NCBI RefSeq assembly: GCF_000687475.1
Contig: NC_057321.1
Location: 2,914,001-2,978,000 of the forward strand
Direction: 5' to 3'
From: Ustilaginoidea virens
Lineage: Eukaryota > Ascomycota > Sordariomycetes > Hypocreales > Clavicipitaceae
Length of the DNA: 64,000 nucleotides
A program made the translations under genes and the position numbers. Under the pieces are notes generated by a model. It was not told the DNA's origin. It saw only the letters and a program-made list of their open reading frames with translations, and ran no database searches. Shown piece after piece: positions 1 to 12,290 of the stretch (positions are counted from its first letter, which is position 1; every line of letters starts with the position of its first letter).

Positions 1-1330
1 ATAATTGGGAAATAGAGCAGATCGACTTTATTGGTGCCTTTCTAAATAGTGAACTACTGGAGACGATTTATATAGAGATTCCAGCTGGTTTTCTAGAATT
101 TGCAGAAAGCCTACTCTTACCTAACCCAGCCTTGTGGTCTGACTAGTAGCATCGTCGACTTCTAGCCTTGCTTACTAAGGTTAGATATGACCCCTTTGCA
201 TTATAGGTCATACTGTTGAAGAAAGCCTTATATGGGCTAAAATAAGGCCCTCGCGAGTAGCAGTCACGGTTAAAAGACCTTTTAATACAAAAGGGTTTTA
301 AGCCGTTACTTTCTGATGCTGCCGTCTTCTATAATAAAGGAACGCATACCTTTATTGTGACCTATATAGATGACTGCTTGATTGTCGGTCCGGACCTTAG
401 CTATACTGACCAGCTTAAGGCCAAATTCCATAAGGTTTATGCTATAGAAGACCGAGGACCTGCCTCTTTCTTTCTTAGAGTGCAGATTATTAGGGATAGA
501 GAAAAGGGCCTATTATGGCTGCACCAATCGCAATTTATTGCGGAAGTCCTTAAGAAATTCAACTTTAAGGACGCACGACCGCATCTAATCCTACTACAGC
601 CTGGTATACTTGCTGAGGCTGACGATATACTGCTGGATGCTAATAATCAATACTTATTCCAGCAGCTGGTAGGGACATCGATATGGTTGATGATGATGTT
701 AAGACCTGACCTTGCCTTTCTAACGCAATACCTATCACGATATATGCAATAGGCTTCTACTATACAGCTTAATACTGCTAAGGGCGTTTTTTGCTACTTA
801 GCTGGTACGGCAAATATAGCTATCTATTACCGTTACCGAGCCGCTAAAGCTACTGTAGTATTAGCTGCATTTTCTGATAGCGATTTTGCTAGGTGCCGGC
901 TTACTTCTAAGTCTACTGGTGGTTATCTTACTACCTTGAATGGTGGACCTATTAGCTAGAGGTCAAAACGGTCTTCGATTATAGTTTTGTTAACGCTTGA
1001 AGCCGAGTCTGATGCAATGCTTAAGGCGCTTCGCGAAGTGGAGTAGATATCTAATTTATTTAAAGAAATCCAGGTCGATATTTAACGCCCGATACCACTA
1101 TATTGCGATAACTAAGGGTCTATTTCTAATGCAAATAACCCAAATCAGTATGCCCGCACTAAGCATACCTTGCTTAAATTCCGGTATATACGTGAGAAGG
1201 CCCAAGCTGGCCTAGTAAAAATATCTTATTTACCTACGATAGATATGCCTGCGGATGGACTTACCAAACCACTTCCAAGCCCGAAATTCCCCATATTTCG
1301 GCAATTATTAGGGCTGCAATCCCTATAATT
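1..1330 (+). pseudogene. Copia A: 3' part of pol (reverse transcriptase and RNase H), broken
   Basis: This is the end of a Ty1/copia polyprotein that begins left of the window. The longest open stretch (357-752) starts with a Y-I-D-D reverse transcriptase active site and continues through the conserved copia segment ending in a QYLSRYM-like motif. RNase H follows in other frames: a CDNQGS-like motif, then KHTLLKFRYIREK and DMPADGLTKPLPSP, which is the usual copia C-terminus. The frame is broken by TAG and TAA at places where the family has CAG, CAA or TGG, as expected from RIP. The catalytic Asp pair survives but the gene cannot make a protein. It lies directly upstream of a purine tract (1398-1405) and an LTR. 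Confidence 0.85.
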
Positions 1331-1397
1331 TTTTTTCTTTTTTTTTACGGGACTTCTTTCTTTTATTCTAACGCTAGGATTAGCCATGTTGCTAATC

Positions 1398-1405
1398 AGA
1401 GGGGG
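1398..1405 (+). other. Polypurine tract of copia A
   Basis: AGAGGGGG lies immediately before the TGTTG start of the LTR, where the primer for plus-strand DNA synthesis is expected. Its place supports the plus orientation of element A. Confidence 0.6.
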
Positions 1406-1966
1406 TGTTGAAATCAGCGCCTTTTTAGCTGTATTTTGGTACTGGTCTCGCCACCATACGACGTCTCTGCGTTGAGATATCGCGGTGGCTATACCAGGCG
1501 CTATGGTGGGGCACAGCGCCCCACAACGCCGATTACAGTGGGCCACAGCGCCGGTCACGGCACCGGCACAGCGCCCCACAGCCGGCCACAGCGGCCGGTC
1601 ACAGCGGGCCACAGGGCCCACAACAGGCGGCGCATTTCTATGGGATTACCAAATGGGCAAACCAGCACTTTCGGCCTTCTACATACAGTCACCCGCTACA
1701 CCGGTCATTTACGGCAGACCGATATAGGGCTTCCGGCCCGTACGGCAGGCTGTTATAGGGCATCCGGCATACCGCTATAAGCCATTGGGCTTGGTTGGGT
1801 ATGCACTGAGTAGGATATTGGGCATAGACTGGGCACGGTTGGGCAGGCCGACTTTTCGTCGGGTTTTTTCGCTATCTTTACGGTTTTTCATTATTTTTAA
1901 CCGCTCTTTCAAAATAGTAGAAATATATCCAAAATTCCCTCTTTCTAGCTAGAATAGTCACCAACA
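1406..1966 (+). repeat. 3' LTR of copia A
   Basis: The segment starts TGTTG and ends CAACA, a 5-bp terminal inverted repeat, and follows the polypurine tract. Length is 561 bp. It contains a GC-rich patch (about 1500-1625) built from CACAGCGCC/GGCCACAGCG repeats that gives spurious open frames on both strands. The 5' LTR is outside the window, so the right end rests on the inverted terminus and on the resumption of element R sequence at 1967. Confidence 0.6.
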
Positions 1967-2498
1967 ATTAGAATTAGATTTCCCTGACATCTTTGCTCTG
2001 GTCAACCTCTTGTGCGCTTTAAATCTTTAACCAGCTCTTTGTTTTGTTTTGCAACGCCTTGTACGCCACTGTCGGTATCCAGTACATTTCCAACAGTGTT
2101 CTGAATCACCATTTTGCAACAAATATCTATAAGATCATCCTTTACAGTAGCCGGGGACTGTAGTATAGTACCTTCTGACTTAGGAAGGTAATCTACGGTG
2201 GCATTAGTGTTAGTAATATCATCCGGGGTAGCATTAGTATTAGTAACGCTAGTAAAATTAGTAGGGTCCGGCATGCTTTCCAGGTCATCCGGTATAGCAT
2301 TAGTAATGCTAGTAAGGTTAGTAGGGTCAGAAATGCTTTCTAGGTCATCCAGTAAAATAGCAGGTTCTTTACTGCTAGATACCCTCTCTGAACCTGTATT
2401 TTGCCCTCTATAAAAGTCGCCTTCTAGGCCATTAGAAATAGGGCCTATACCTTCATTTTGATGAATAAAGGTAATAAATGTTGTTTTAGTAACAACCT
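1967..2498 (-). pseudogene. Copia R: linker between integrase and reverse transcriptase
   Basis: Minus-strand reading gives a Ser/Thr/Asn/Asp-rich linker, open at 2002-2274, that ends in a basic KDLKRTRG segment like those preceding copia reverse transcriptases. It is cut on the left by element A and on the right by a solo LTR; the integrase frame resumes at 3577. About 2210-2350 holds an imperfect duplication of a unit around ATCCGG..GCATTAGTA..GTAGGGTC. The reverse transcriptase of R would lie left of the window. Confidence 0.65.
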
Positions 2499-3576
2499 TG
2501 TTAAAATCCTACGGTAGTCTACTAGACTGCTGGCCCTTCCACCGTCTCTTGGACTCACGACTGTCCCACCGGACTTACGGTGGTCTTACTAATCTTGTGC
2601 CGTTACCGTTTACCTTCCGGATTTTCAGTGGATTAGTACTGTATACCAAATAAGGTAGGCCTGTATCGGGCCTTATTTTTGGTAAGGCTTAATATGACGT
2701 ATCGGGCCTTATTTTTAAAATATATGGTAAGGCGGCATATGACACACCGGGCCTTATTTAAAAATATTTAATACGGCTGGATATGACGTGGGCACACCGG
2801 GCCTTATTTAAAAAAATATTTAATATGGCCGGATATTATGTGGGCATACCGGGCCTTATTTAAAATATTTAATACGGCCGGATATTACGTGGGCACACCA
2901 GGCCTTATTTAAAAAATATTTAATACGGCCGGATATTACGTGGGCACACCGGGCCTTATTTAAAAATATTTAATACGGCCAGATATTACGTGGGCATATC
3001 GGGCCTTATTTAAAAATATTTAATACGGCCGGATATTACGTGGGCATACCGGGCCTTATTTAAAAATATTTAATACGCCCGGATATTACGTGGGCACACT
3101 GGGCCTTATTTAAAAGATATTTAATACGGCTGGATATTACGTGGCACACTGGGTATTATTTAAAATATTTAATACTGCTGGATATTACGTGGCACACCGG
3201 GCATTATTTAAAATATTTAATACGGCTGGATATTACGTGGCACACCGGGCATTATTTAATATATTTGGTAAGGCTTAATATGACGTATTAGACCTTATTT
3301 TTAAAATATATGATAAGGCTGGATATATCGTGGTATAATGGGTATTACGAGGAGCTCTCTTACTGGCTACCTTGGATGCTTGGGCCTACCCTCTCTCTTA
3401 GATATATTTAAGATAGCTTTTCCCTTTCTTTCTAGATAGTAGAAGGGCAGCACAATCGAGTCTGTTAATGCACTATATGCCTCTTAACTCTTTTCACCTT
3501 TCCTGCGTTTCTGGTTATTTATATCTGTCTTGCCTTATACCGGCTTCACTTTATATTTACCCTCAGAATTGTAACA
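2499..3576 (+). repeat. Solo R-type LTR inserted in element R
   Basis: The LTR runs from TGTTAAAATC to GTAACA. It lies in plus orientation within the minus-strand R element and splits the integrase from the linker: the protein read at 3577 upward continues below 2499. Flanks share ACCT (2495-2498 and 3577-3580), or AACCT if the LTR end is shifted one base. Related copies lie at 6560-6670 plus 26585-27404, and more distantly at 53280 and 56484. No internal element region accompanies it, so it is a solo LTR. Confidence 0.75.
2690..3300 (+). repeat. Tandem array of ~58-bp units inside the R-type LTR
   Basis: About eleven units share the core CCGGGCCTTATTTAAAAATA, then TTTAATACGGC and a GATATTACGTGGGCAC end. 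Units differ by transitions and A/T slippage. The array is repeated in inverse orientation, with a different copy number, at about 26740-27240 in the other R LTR. Confidence 0.85.
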
Positions 3577-4500
3577 ACCTTCTTCTTTAGAAGGTAGACA
3601 AGGTAAGTATTATTACCTAGAGTGGCAAGGAGCCTACCAGGCTCGGTACGGGGCGCTAATTTGCGGCTTTTTACACGCTTTTCGTGTGGTATAAGCACTT
3701 CAATAGCTGCTCTAATAGCTCTAAGGTTAATAAGGTCAGGGTAATGCTCCGGTGTTATCTGGTTGTAATCCTTTAGTAGCTCCTGATAGGGGCTAGAAGG
3801 TCTGTTAGTAATAGCTGTTATATTTACTAGCATAACAACGCCAGTAATTACAGCAGACTAGAGGTTAGATGGTAGCCTTGACCAGGCCATAGTAGCTTGT
3901 AGCCTATCGGCTATAACCCTAATGGACCGCTCAGCTAGGCCGTTTTATTCGTGAATATAAGGGCAAGATGTATTAAAAGTTATACCCTGTTCAACAAGCC
4001 AATTACTAAGCATTTTGTTGATTTCATTTCCACCATCATAGTGGAATTCAATAGGCGTTTTACTATATCTGACCTGTAGGCTCTGTATAAAGCTCTGTAA
4101 TGCTTTAAATACAACAGTATCTTCCCTATTAGGCAGTAAGTAAAGCCAGCGGAATCGGGATTTTCTATCCACTAATATAAGGGCAACAGGTCGTTTATTA
4201 TATGGCATAGGTGATATAGCAAAAGTATCACCTTCTATAATATCCAGGCATTTAGCTGGATTAGGTATCGCATCTTTAGAAGGTCTTCTAACCTTCTTAG
4301 CCTGGATACAGGCTAGGCAGCGAAAATCAGCATCTTTAACTTTATTAAGGTTAGGAAGACCAGGGGTATTAGCACAGGTCTTTTTAAGTAGCTGAATACC
4401 TATATGCCTTAGCCGTATATGCCAAATGCCAGCTAATTGTAGTAGCTTCTGATATTCATCAGCTACTATAGGGGCAGGAGTAGGGCTAATAGCCACTACA
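3577..4500 (-). pseudogene. Copia R: GAG-pre-integrase and integrase core
   Basis: Minus-strand translation at 3945-4496 gives a GAG-pre-integrase/zinc region (WHIRLRHIGIQLL, then CLACIQAKK) followed by an integrase core with D in ILVDRKSRFRWLYLL and the second D in EFHYDGGNE. The C-terminal part continues at 3577-3833 (Y-L-V-Y-L-L-K-K-K). The frame is interrupted by stops around 3834-3944 and by the solo LTR at 3576. Transcription would run right to left. This is a dead, RIP-marked integrase; its role had been to insert element cDNA into the genome. Confidence 0.8.
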
Positions 4501-5731
4501 GGGTCTTTGCTAGTCGTAATAGCGGGCTCTGGCTCTTTGCTGGTCGTAATAGCGGGAGAGTTGGTAATAAAGGCCTCGACATCTTGCTAATTATTGCTAG
4601 AGTCCTGTTTCTTCTTCTATTGCTACTTCTTTTTCCTATTATTAGTAGAATTATTCTTACTATTATTAGTAGAAGCGGCATTAGTAGACCCTTTCTTAGA
4701 GTTCTTGGAAGCCTTAAGCTGCTTAGGGTTATTAGCAGCCACCTTAGAAGACCCCTTAGAACGCTGTTCTTCTAGTAAGTCAACCATAAAGTACTGGAGT
4801 TAAATTTGCTGCTATTAATAACACCCTGGGCGCTATAAGCCCTAATTATAGAGCGTTGGCGTTCCGTCCAGCGGGTAAATACCCCCTCTACAGCCCAAAG
4901 ATACTAGTTAACTTGGTCGAAAGAGTTGATCTTAGAACCTAAAATTCTGAGGCGAGAAATATAGCTATTAAATTCGCTATTAAAAGCCTCCAAAGTGCCT
5001 TTATAACCGGTAAATGTAAGGGTGTAAAACGTAGGGTATAAGTGTGCCCGCTGTACTTCTAGTAAGTGGCAGTACTGGGCTATCAGCAAAAGGTAGGCTT
5101 TCTCTGGGTCATTACACCAGTTTATAGCTTCTGCAGCTTCTTTACCACAGCTATTCTTTAGCATTAGTAGTAGAAGTGCCTGCTCAGACTTATCAAAGTG
5201 CCTAGCTATAGAAGGGTCGTTAACAAAGTTAGTTATTTTAAAGGCCCTAAGTTGTATTATAAGGGCCTGCTTCCACTGGTCGAAGTTATAGGGACTTTTT
5301 AGCTTCTGAGACTCTTTAAAACGGTTAGCAGTCTTAGCTAATTCTTTAATAGCCCTATCACTAATTTAGTTGGTAATGGTAGGTGCTGGGTTATTATAAA
5401 TAGGCTGTTTACCCTTATATTTTATAGGGGTGGAAGGTTGGTCTTAGTCTATTTCTATAACATCATCCTCATCAGTATCCTTAGTGGTAGTCATCCTAGT
5501 GGAAGGTCCAGCTTTAGTAATATTAATACGCTCCTTTTTAATAGCCTAGGTAGCCTGGGGGGTCTGTAGGTTATTATTATTTTACTTAGTAACTAGGCCT
5601 TATATAAGGTTAATTAGGGTATTCATCTGAGACTTCATATCGTCCATATCTAACTGTAGTTATATATTAGGATCAGCTTTAGAGCCGGAATCCGTAGGGA
5701 CCTTATAAGTAGAAGGCCCTGACTGTGCCAT
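4501..5731 (-). pseudogene. Copia R: gag
   Basis: The presumed start codon is at 5731 (minus), beginning M-A-Q-S-G-P-S. A TAA in place of CAA follows after about 19 codons, and more stops follow, so this is a RIP-damaged gag. The best preserved block (4904-5164) reads as a helical copia gag domain. A Lys/Asn/Ser-rich spacer (about 4560-4800) joins it to the integrase part. Gag would form the virus-like particle. No zinc knuckle could be recognised. Confidence 0.65.
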
Positions 5732-6544
5732 TATAGTGGTTAAAAGTCGTTGAAAAATGGTGCCGATAGTTATAAAAGCACAGGAATAACTAGCTTGCTG
5801 GCTAGTAAAATGGTTGAATAACTAATTAAATAACTAGTATAATATTCGAAAAACTAGGTAAATACCCAGTATATATAGTGACTAGTAGCCTACTATAATA
5901 AATAACCGCAGTATATAGCGGTAGGTCTCAGTATATAAGAAAAAGCACAGGTGCGTAGGTGCCGTAGGTGCCGTGAAGTAAATCCCGTAAGTGCCGTAGG
6001 TGCCGTAGGTGCCGTGAAATAAATCCCGTAAGTGCCGTAGGTGCCGTAGGTGCCGTGAAATAAATCTCGTAAGTGCCGTAGGTGCCGTAGGTAACGTGAT
6101 ATAAATATTATCACTACCGCAAGTGCCTTAATATAAGGGTACCGTAAGTGCCGTACCACAAATATTATATATAGAATAATATAATAGGTGCCGTAAAGTG
6201 CAGTAGGTATTGTGCACTAGGTGTAAAGGTGTTATATAGTGGTATAGTATAATAGATATTACACTATAAAATCTGTAGGTGCCGTAGATTACTCTAAGGG
6301 TGCCATAAGGTTACGCCGTAGGTTGCCGTAAGGTTATGCCAAAGGTTGATATAAGGTTATACCGTTGATTACCGTAGGATAACGCTATAGATTACTAAAG
6401 GATTAGCCGAAGGTGATAATAGGTAAAAAGAGATACTAAAGGGTAAGCCGAGGGTGCCAAAAGATTTAGCTATATTAGTAGTACTAATAAGCGAGAGAGA
6501 CTAAAGGGTAAATACAAAAGATAGGGTGAAATAAAGAAGTAAAA
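5732..6544 (-). repeat. Leader of copia R with GTGCCGTAG minisatellite
   Basis: Between the gag start and the primer site lies a leader of about 0.8 kb. About 5948-6110 consists of GTGCCGTAG units (period about 9-10) grouped into higher-order repeats of ~52 bp separated by TGAAATAAATCCCGTAA. Decayed units continue to about 6430. The open frame at 5893-6159 (minus) is only a translation of this repeat. Confidence 0.7.
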
Positions 6545-6559
6545 CCCGGGCTTATAACC
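6545..6559 (-). other. Primer binding site of copia R (half-tRNA-iMet type)
   Basis: CCCGGGCTTATAACC on the plus strand directly abuts the LTR end. Apart from one C-to-T change it matches the anticodon stem-loop of initiator tRNA-Met (GGGCTCATAACC). Priming from an internally cleaved initiator tRNA is established for Drosophila copia and yeast Ty5. Confidence 0.6.
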
Positions 6560-6670
6560 TGTTATAATTCTGAGGGTAAATATAAAGTGAAGCCGGTATA
6601 AGGCAAGATAGATATAAATAACTAGAAGCGCAGGAAAGGTGAAAAGAGTCAAGAGGCATATAGTGCATTA
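6560..6670 (-). repeat. 5' LTR of copia R, first part
   Basis: Starts TGTTATAATTCTGAGG and matches, in inverse orientation, the last ~110 bp of the solo LTR at 2499-3576. It is cut at 6670 by chromovirus G and resumes at 26585. CATTA (6666-6670) is the left target-site copy of G. Confidence 0.85.
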
Positions 6671-6808
6671 TGTCACGGACTCGGGCTATGCCCGTGTTAT
6701 GGATTGGCTAGGGCTCGGGCTGCGCCTGTGCCTAGTCCGGGATAGATTACATAAGGCAGACGCGCGGGCCCATAGGGCAATACTAGGGCTCTAGCCCGCG
6801 CCACATAC
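6671..6808 (+). repeat. 5' LTR of chromovirus G, first part
   Basis: Starts TGTCACGGACTCGGG and ends CACATAC, where C1 has inserted. It matches the start of the 3' LTR at 26327 (TATTACGGACTCGGG), with differences mostly C/T and G/A. Confidence 0.9.
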
Positions 6809-7370
6809 TGTCAAAAGGGTTTCGCCTGCTAAGATAATGCAGTATGCGAAGGATAAAGGCAGTGGAATGGTAAAATCGCAGTAAGGTAAAGTAACGGCAC
6901 AGATAAGATACGAGACTAAGGCGTAGGGACAATCTGATGTGCATTAATTCTGCATACTTGCTTGCGTGCATCCATCCATACTTCCTTCCTTCCCACTATT
7001 TGGGTAGGAATATCTAGGGATTTAAATACATAATATTCCAACATAGAACATCCCTAGTGAAATCAATCTGACGTGAATATCGTGACCATACTGTGATATC
7101 ATAGATATGTGGCGAAATGTGCATTTGTAGTGCATCGAGATTTGCGACGATAAAGTGGTGTGATCAATTGGTGATGCATCATATGTTTGCGCGTAAGGGA
7201 ATGTATGTAAGTACTAGGTACTCAACTTTACTAGCAGCTGCCATATAAATATAAGTACTGAATACTTAATACCTTTCTCAATCTGATGATGCGGCGATGC
7301 GTAGAGATTATCGGCGATAGATATCCAAAAATAATAAAATAAAATAACAATAAATAATTTCATTCTGACA
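6809..7370 (-). repeat. 3' LTR of copia C1
   Basis: 562 bp, same length as 13185-13746, ending CATTCTGACA. The adjoining TACCCCCCTA (7371-7380) is the polypurine tract read on the minus strand. Confidence 0.92.
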
Positions 7371-7379
7371 TACCCCCCT

Positions 7380-9060
7380 AGATAGGCTAGAATATAGCTC
7401 TATCTAGCTAGTCGGTATCACTCTCGTCATCTTCTGTTTTTCGTACTAGGTCCTCAATATTTACTAGGCCTAGTTGGTTACGGAAGGTAGTAAATCGTTG
7501 ACCTATAAGAGCCTTTGTGAGCCCATCCGCTACTATATTATTAGTAGGGATATAAGTCAGGTCGAATAAACCCTGCTGATAAGCCTGTCGCAGCTAGCTG
7601 TTGTGGATATCAATATGCTTTAATGCAGTGTTAATACGGGGCATTGTTGTTATTACTAGGCGTATAGCTTGTAGGTTATCGCACTCAATAGTAACCTTAT
7701 GATCAAGCTTAAGTCCTAGTTGTTCCATAAGACGGGTTACAGATATAGTGGTCTTAGCAGTTGATGATAGTGCTAATAGCTCTGCTTCGGTAGAAGATAT
7801 GGTAACGGTATGTTGTTTAGTGGCTTCCCAACCAATAGGTCCGCCAAATAGGCTAAAGAAAGAGCCCTAGATAGACTTTCGGGTCTCTTTATCATCGGCA
7901 AAAGCAGCATCAGAAGATATTAATAGCTCTTTAGTAGACGGTTACTGCTGGATATCATCACTTGGTTATTATATAGCAGTATATTGAATAGCTAAGTAAC
8001 GTGTGATATAGAGGTACATTGTGACCCCTATGGCTAGTAGGTAATAGTAAGGAGAAGGGTTATATAGATATTCTGAAAGGCGGGAGACTGCTACAGCAGT
8101 ATCAGGTCGGGTTATAGTGGTTAGGTAATTTATAGAGCCTATAAGCTTTTGGTACTAGTATATCTCGTGTGCTATAGCGATATTAGTATATTTATCAAGA
8201 GGCTGTTCTGGAATTGGATAGTTTTTATGTGTAATATTTCTTCCTTTTAAGAAGTCGTGCGTAAGCTTTTCCATATAAGAGTCTTACAATAGCCAGGTCT
8301 TAGTAGGCCGATGCCGTATAATTCGGATACCTAAGAACCATTTTAGAGTACTAAGGTCCTTTATTTTATAGGCTGCTTTTAATTTATTGACGAGGGATTC
8401 TGCTTTAGGACGATTCTTTAGTTGAAATAGTACTACTATATCATCTACAAAATAAAAGACTACTACAGTAGTAGTAATTATAATATAAGGGTCTTCTGTG
8501 ATAAGAGTAAGGTCGAGGGATTTAAGGGTTAATAAAAGCTCTTATTGCTATAGGTAAGGGGACCTGCGAAGACCATATAAGGCGCATTGTAATAATAGTG
8601 CCCATCTAGGTCTTTTAAATCTATCCGGATAATCGATATAGACGATTTCGTCCTATAGGCTATTAGTAAATACCGATATAGTATCCATTTATATAGTGTC
8701 AAGGTCGAACTTCGTCATAATAGCTACTAAGATTTGGAAGGATTTAGCAGTTAGTATAGCGGTATAGGTCTCTTTATCACTATAAGGTTGAAGATCACTA
8801 TGCACACAAATTCGGGCTTTAAATTTAGTAAGAAAGCCGTATTTATCACACTTATATTTAAACACCTACGTAAGTGGTATAGGCTTATAATTATTAGGAA
8901 GGTCTGATAGTTATATAGGTTTGAAGGTTCCTTTATTCCAGTTATTGCAGAATTTGCTCTTTACAGCCTCTTTAAATTCTGGTTCGAAATAGTGACCTTT
9001 TAGGTCTTTTTAAAACTTAGGTTTAGGCGGTAGGGATGATCGGTGTAGGCGTTCCTTAGT
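7380..9060 (-). pseudogene. Copia C1: reverse transcriptase and RNase H
   Basis: Minus-strand reading in one main frame, with TAG/TAA interruptions, gives reverse transcriptase with F-V-D-D at 8440-8451, followed by WFLGIRIIRHRPTK, LIGSINYL and RPDTAVAVSRLSEYL. RNase H follows with STEAELLALSS, TIECDNLQAI and ALKHIDIHNS. The end reads DGLTKALIGQRF about 7.4-7.6 kb. All are standard copia landmarks in the right order. Stops stand where CAG or TGG is expected, so the enzyme is dead although the catalytic Asp pair is kept. Confidence 0.88.
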
Positions 9061-11350
9061 GCCTAGAAAAAAACTGCTAATAAAAGCCGTACTAGAAGTA
9101 TTCTTACTAGCTAGCCTAGCTGACCTTTATAGTGTAGGACTAATCTCAGCACTTTCTTTAGAAGGATGTATGGAAGCTGGGGTAGGTAGCTAGACTATAA
9201 GATATTGTTGTTTATTAGGAACAGCTTGTTTACTAGTAGGTATAGAAGTCGAAGGTAAGGTTAGGCTAGGTAAGGTTGGGCTAGGTATTGAAGGCTGGGT
9301 AGTAGGAATAGGTATAACAGTAGTAGAAGGGTAAGATATATAGAGCTCGTCTATATCCTTATACTTAGATGCGTTATCGATATGTTGTGGTAATTGTATT
9401 TTAAGTCGTTATAGTATAGCGGCGGATTTACCATTATAGTAACTATTTTCATTAAAGGTAATATCGCGAATTCATCGTACTTTATAAGGGTCGGGAATCC
9501 ACATACGATAGATATTAGTAGAATCGTAACCTACTAAATATCCTATCTCAGCGTATAGTGCTAGCTTTAATTCTCGTCGATTAGTGCCTTTTAACGCTAT
9601 TATTGTTAATGGATAGGCCTTACAACCGTAAGCCTTAAGGAATAATATAGAAGGCCTAGGGTCAGTATATTAGGTATCCCTAGCGTTATTAGCTAGCTAG
9701 GAATGAAGTTGTTGATATAGTGTAATCTATTAAAGGCCTTATTATGGTGTGCGATTATATAAGAAGGTTGCGGCTTTCTATAGCTCTGGCTATAGATCTT
9801 TAGGTAGGTTAGTAGCTAGTCGTAAGGTCCTAGCTTTAGTCCCTATAATACCCCCCGAGCGTTTAGCTAGGCCGTTTTAGGCTAAGGTATAAGGCGCTAT
9901 GACTTCATCCTCTATACCTAAGGATGTCTTCCAATTATGGTATTATTGCTGGAAAGTAGGGTCGTTATTGCGATAAATAATAGAGATAGTAAGGTTCCAC
10001 TAGCGCTATAAATAGTTGTTAAGGTCTGCTAGCTTTCTTAGGATTTCCAACTAGGTCCTAGAATATAAAGGATAACAGAAGATAAATTTAGTATTATTAT
10101 CCTATAGTAATAGTATTGTAATAGCACCATTATAAGCTTGGTCCAGTATAAATATATCAATATATACCCGCCAGAAAGGTCTTAGGCTAGGTAGATGGGG
10201 CTGCCGGCTGATAATCCTAGTGGCCTTAGATAGTGAGCACTGCTTACAATTAATAGTAAGTAATCCCTTAATTTTAGCGCCAGTAGTCGACTGGACTATC
10301 CTTTCTAAGGCTTCCTTATTAGGGTGGCCTAGTCGCTTATGCCATATCGTAGCCGTAGCTTCCGAGGCAGACGCATTATAGGTATCCTTCGAGATAGCCA
10401 CTGCTGTAGCGGGCGCTATAGTGGTTGGAATGGGATGAGATAATGTGCATTGTGTAGCCGTAGAATTGTTGATTGATGGAGGCATATTTTTATCTGATAT
10501 AGTAGGGTCTTCCCTATTAATAATAGATAAAGGCGGCGTAGTATCCTTAGAGGTACTAGATGTAGAAGGGCAAGATACCGTAGTATCGTCAGAAGGGTAA
10601 GATACTATAGTATCCTCAGTAGTAGTAGTAGTGGCAGCAACAGCGACTTCGCTATACTTAATAACCTGCTGGCTAAATATCCGGTTGGTATAAAATAAAC
10701 GGTCCTTATTGTATATAATCTAGCTAGTCTATAAGTTCTAGTGGTAATTCGCACGTATAAATTGTTCCAAGCTTGCTATATTAGTATGAAACGTCGGTAT
10801 ATATACTACGTGTAGTAGCTTGAAGATGCCTTTATTAGTATTTAATCGCACTTTTCTATATCCTAGTATAGAAGGATTAGATTTACCAGCAAATACTATT
10901 TCGGGCTCGATATTTAGAATATAATCTAGTAACCGGTCCTTATTATTAGTGATGTAAGTGTTAGAGCTACTATCTAGTATCTAGGAATCTTTAAGTGGAT
11001 AGGGTATAATTAAGAGAGATGCCTATAGGCTAGTAATAGATAGGGATGCCTATAGGCTAGTAATAGATAGGGATGCCTGTAGGCTTGCCTATGGGCTGGT
11101 AATAGTCATTGACGATATAGTCGGTTCGGGTTGCATAAGGTTGTATAACGTATTACTATCCTTACTAGCAAATGCAATTCCAAGTGATATAGAAGGAGAG
11201 GGTGGCTATAACACAATAGGATTAATTGTGATTCCTTTCGCTTGTAATGCTTTAATAACTATATCCTTAAAGCGCTAATTAGATAAAAACTTGGATTAGA
11301 TTTTATTAAGTATAGTAGTATTAGGCTTCTAATCCTTAGGCGCCTTTTGC
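9061..11350 (-). pseudogene. Copia C1: integrase and linker
   Basis: Around 10102-10485 (minus) the GAG-pre-integrase motif WHKRLGHPNKEAL and a CKQCSLSKA zinc-type segment are seen. The start of the integrase core (W-R-V-Y-I-D-I-F) follows. The rest of the core lies at about 9480-10100 and a Ser/Thr/Pro-rich linker at about 9080-9400, both broken. At 11017-11102 a ~27-bp unit (GATGCCTATAGGCTAGTAAT) is repeated three times. Confidence 0.75.
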
Positions 11351-12290
11351 TGGTTTAAAATATAATAATCTTCCTAGCGATAAAAAAAGCCACAAACGCA
11401 TAGTTGTTTTGGCTTAGTAATGTCAGTTGTTTTTTATTGATTATTTTATTGATTTTTATTTGAATTATTAGTTGTATCCATATCCTGGAAAGAGGCAAAA
11501 GCACCTTATGCTCTTTATTATTGTAAGGCAAACTCTTGCTCGAATAAATCACTAATATAATAACCGTTAGGTATCTTTTTCTCTCATCCTTTTTTATTAT
11601 TGTATTGCTTTTCCTTAATTCTATTCTTCCAATAATTAGAAAAGGCTAGTGCAATAGATTCCACGGCATCGATAAAATCTTAGGTTGGTCGGAGTCCTTA
11701 TGTATCTAGTAGGTTGATATTAATAGCTTCTGTAAGGACTTTCTTATAGGAAGTAATCCAGCTGGATATCTTAGTCCTATTAGGACTTCGCAGTACAGCT
11801 GTATAGCGCTAGCAGACATCTTTTTCATAGTCCTAAGTAGTGGGCTGCAAGCGTTGTTTTAATAGGTATAGCTGTGCGGCAACATCATTCTCCTAGCTTA
11901 TAGTATCGTAGTAGTTGCCTATAGTTGCGATAATCTAGCGTTAGATATTAACGAGAGCTTTTTTCTTATCCTTATAATCCTATAGGGCAGTCCTATAGAC
12001 ATTCGTTATATACTGCAACCTAATAAAATCAGAATTATTGAGGTTAAAGATAGAGGAAGCATAAGGCTTAATAGTAGAAGCAGTAGGCTCAACGGGCTAT
12101 TATAAGGTAGGCCTATTAGGTTCCTCTACAAAAGGGTTAATATAGGCCTAGATGTTTTCGTTAATAGCGAACTTCTCAATAATCGAGATCTATTTAAACC
12201 AGTTTTTACTGCCTAGCAGCTGGAAGTTTGCCGGGTTCCCCAGGTCGGTATTGGTAGCTATAGTGGAATAGGTAGGAAAGGCAGGATAGG
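11351..12290 (-). pseudogene. Copia C1: gag
   Basis: The minus strand near 12180-12270 reads LGNPANFQLLGSKNWFK followed by a TAG, a typical start of copia gag (the W of the next W/I pair has become a stop). The rest of gag (UBN2-like) extends to about 11.35 kb with many stops. Exact ends cannot be set. Confidence 0.6.

Noticed and set aside
1226..1780. Overlapping frames on both strands rich in Arg, Gly, Thr and Ala
   Set aside because: Produced by the GC-rich repeat inside the copia A LTR; no domain.
2690..3300. Regular repeats resembling a CRISPR array
   Set aside because: Units are contiguous without unique spacers, lie within a retrotransposon LTR and occur in a fungal genome.
5893..6159. 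88-codon repetitive protein on the minus strand
   Set aside because: Translation of a 9-10-bp minisatellite in the copia R leader.
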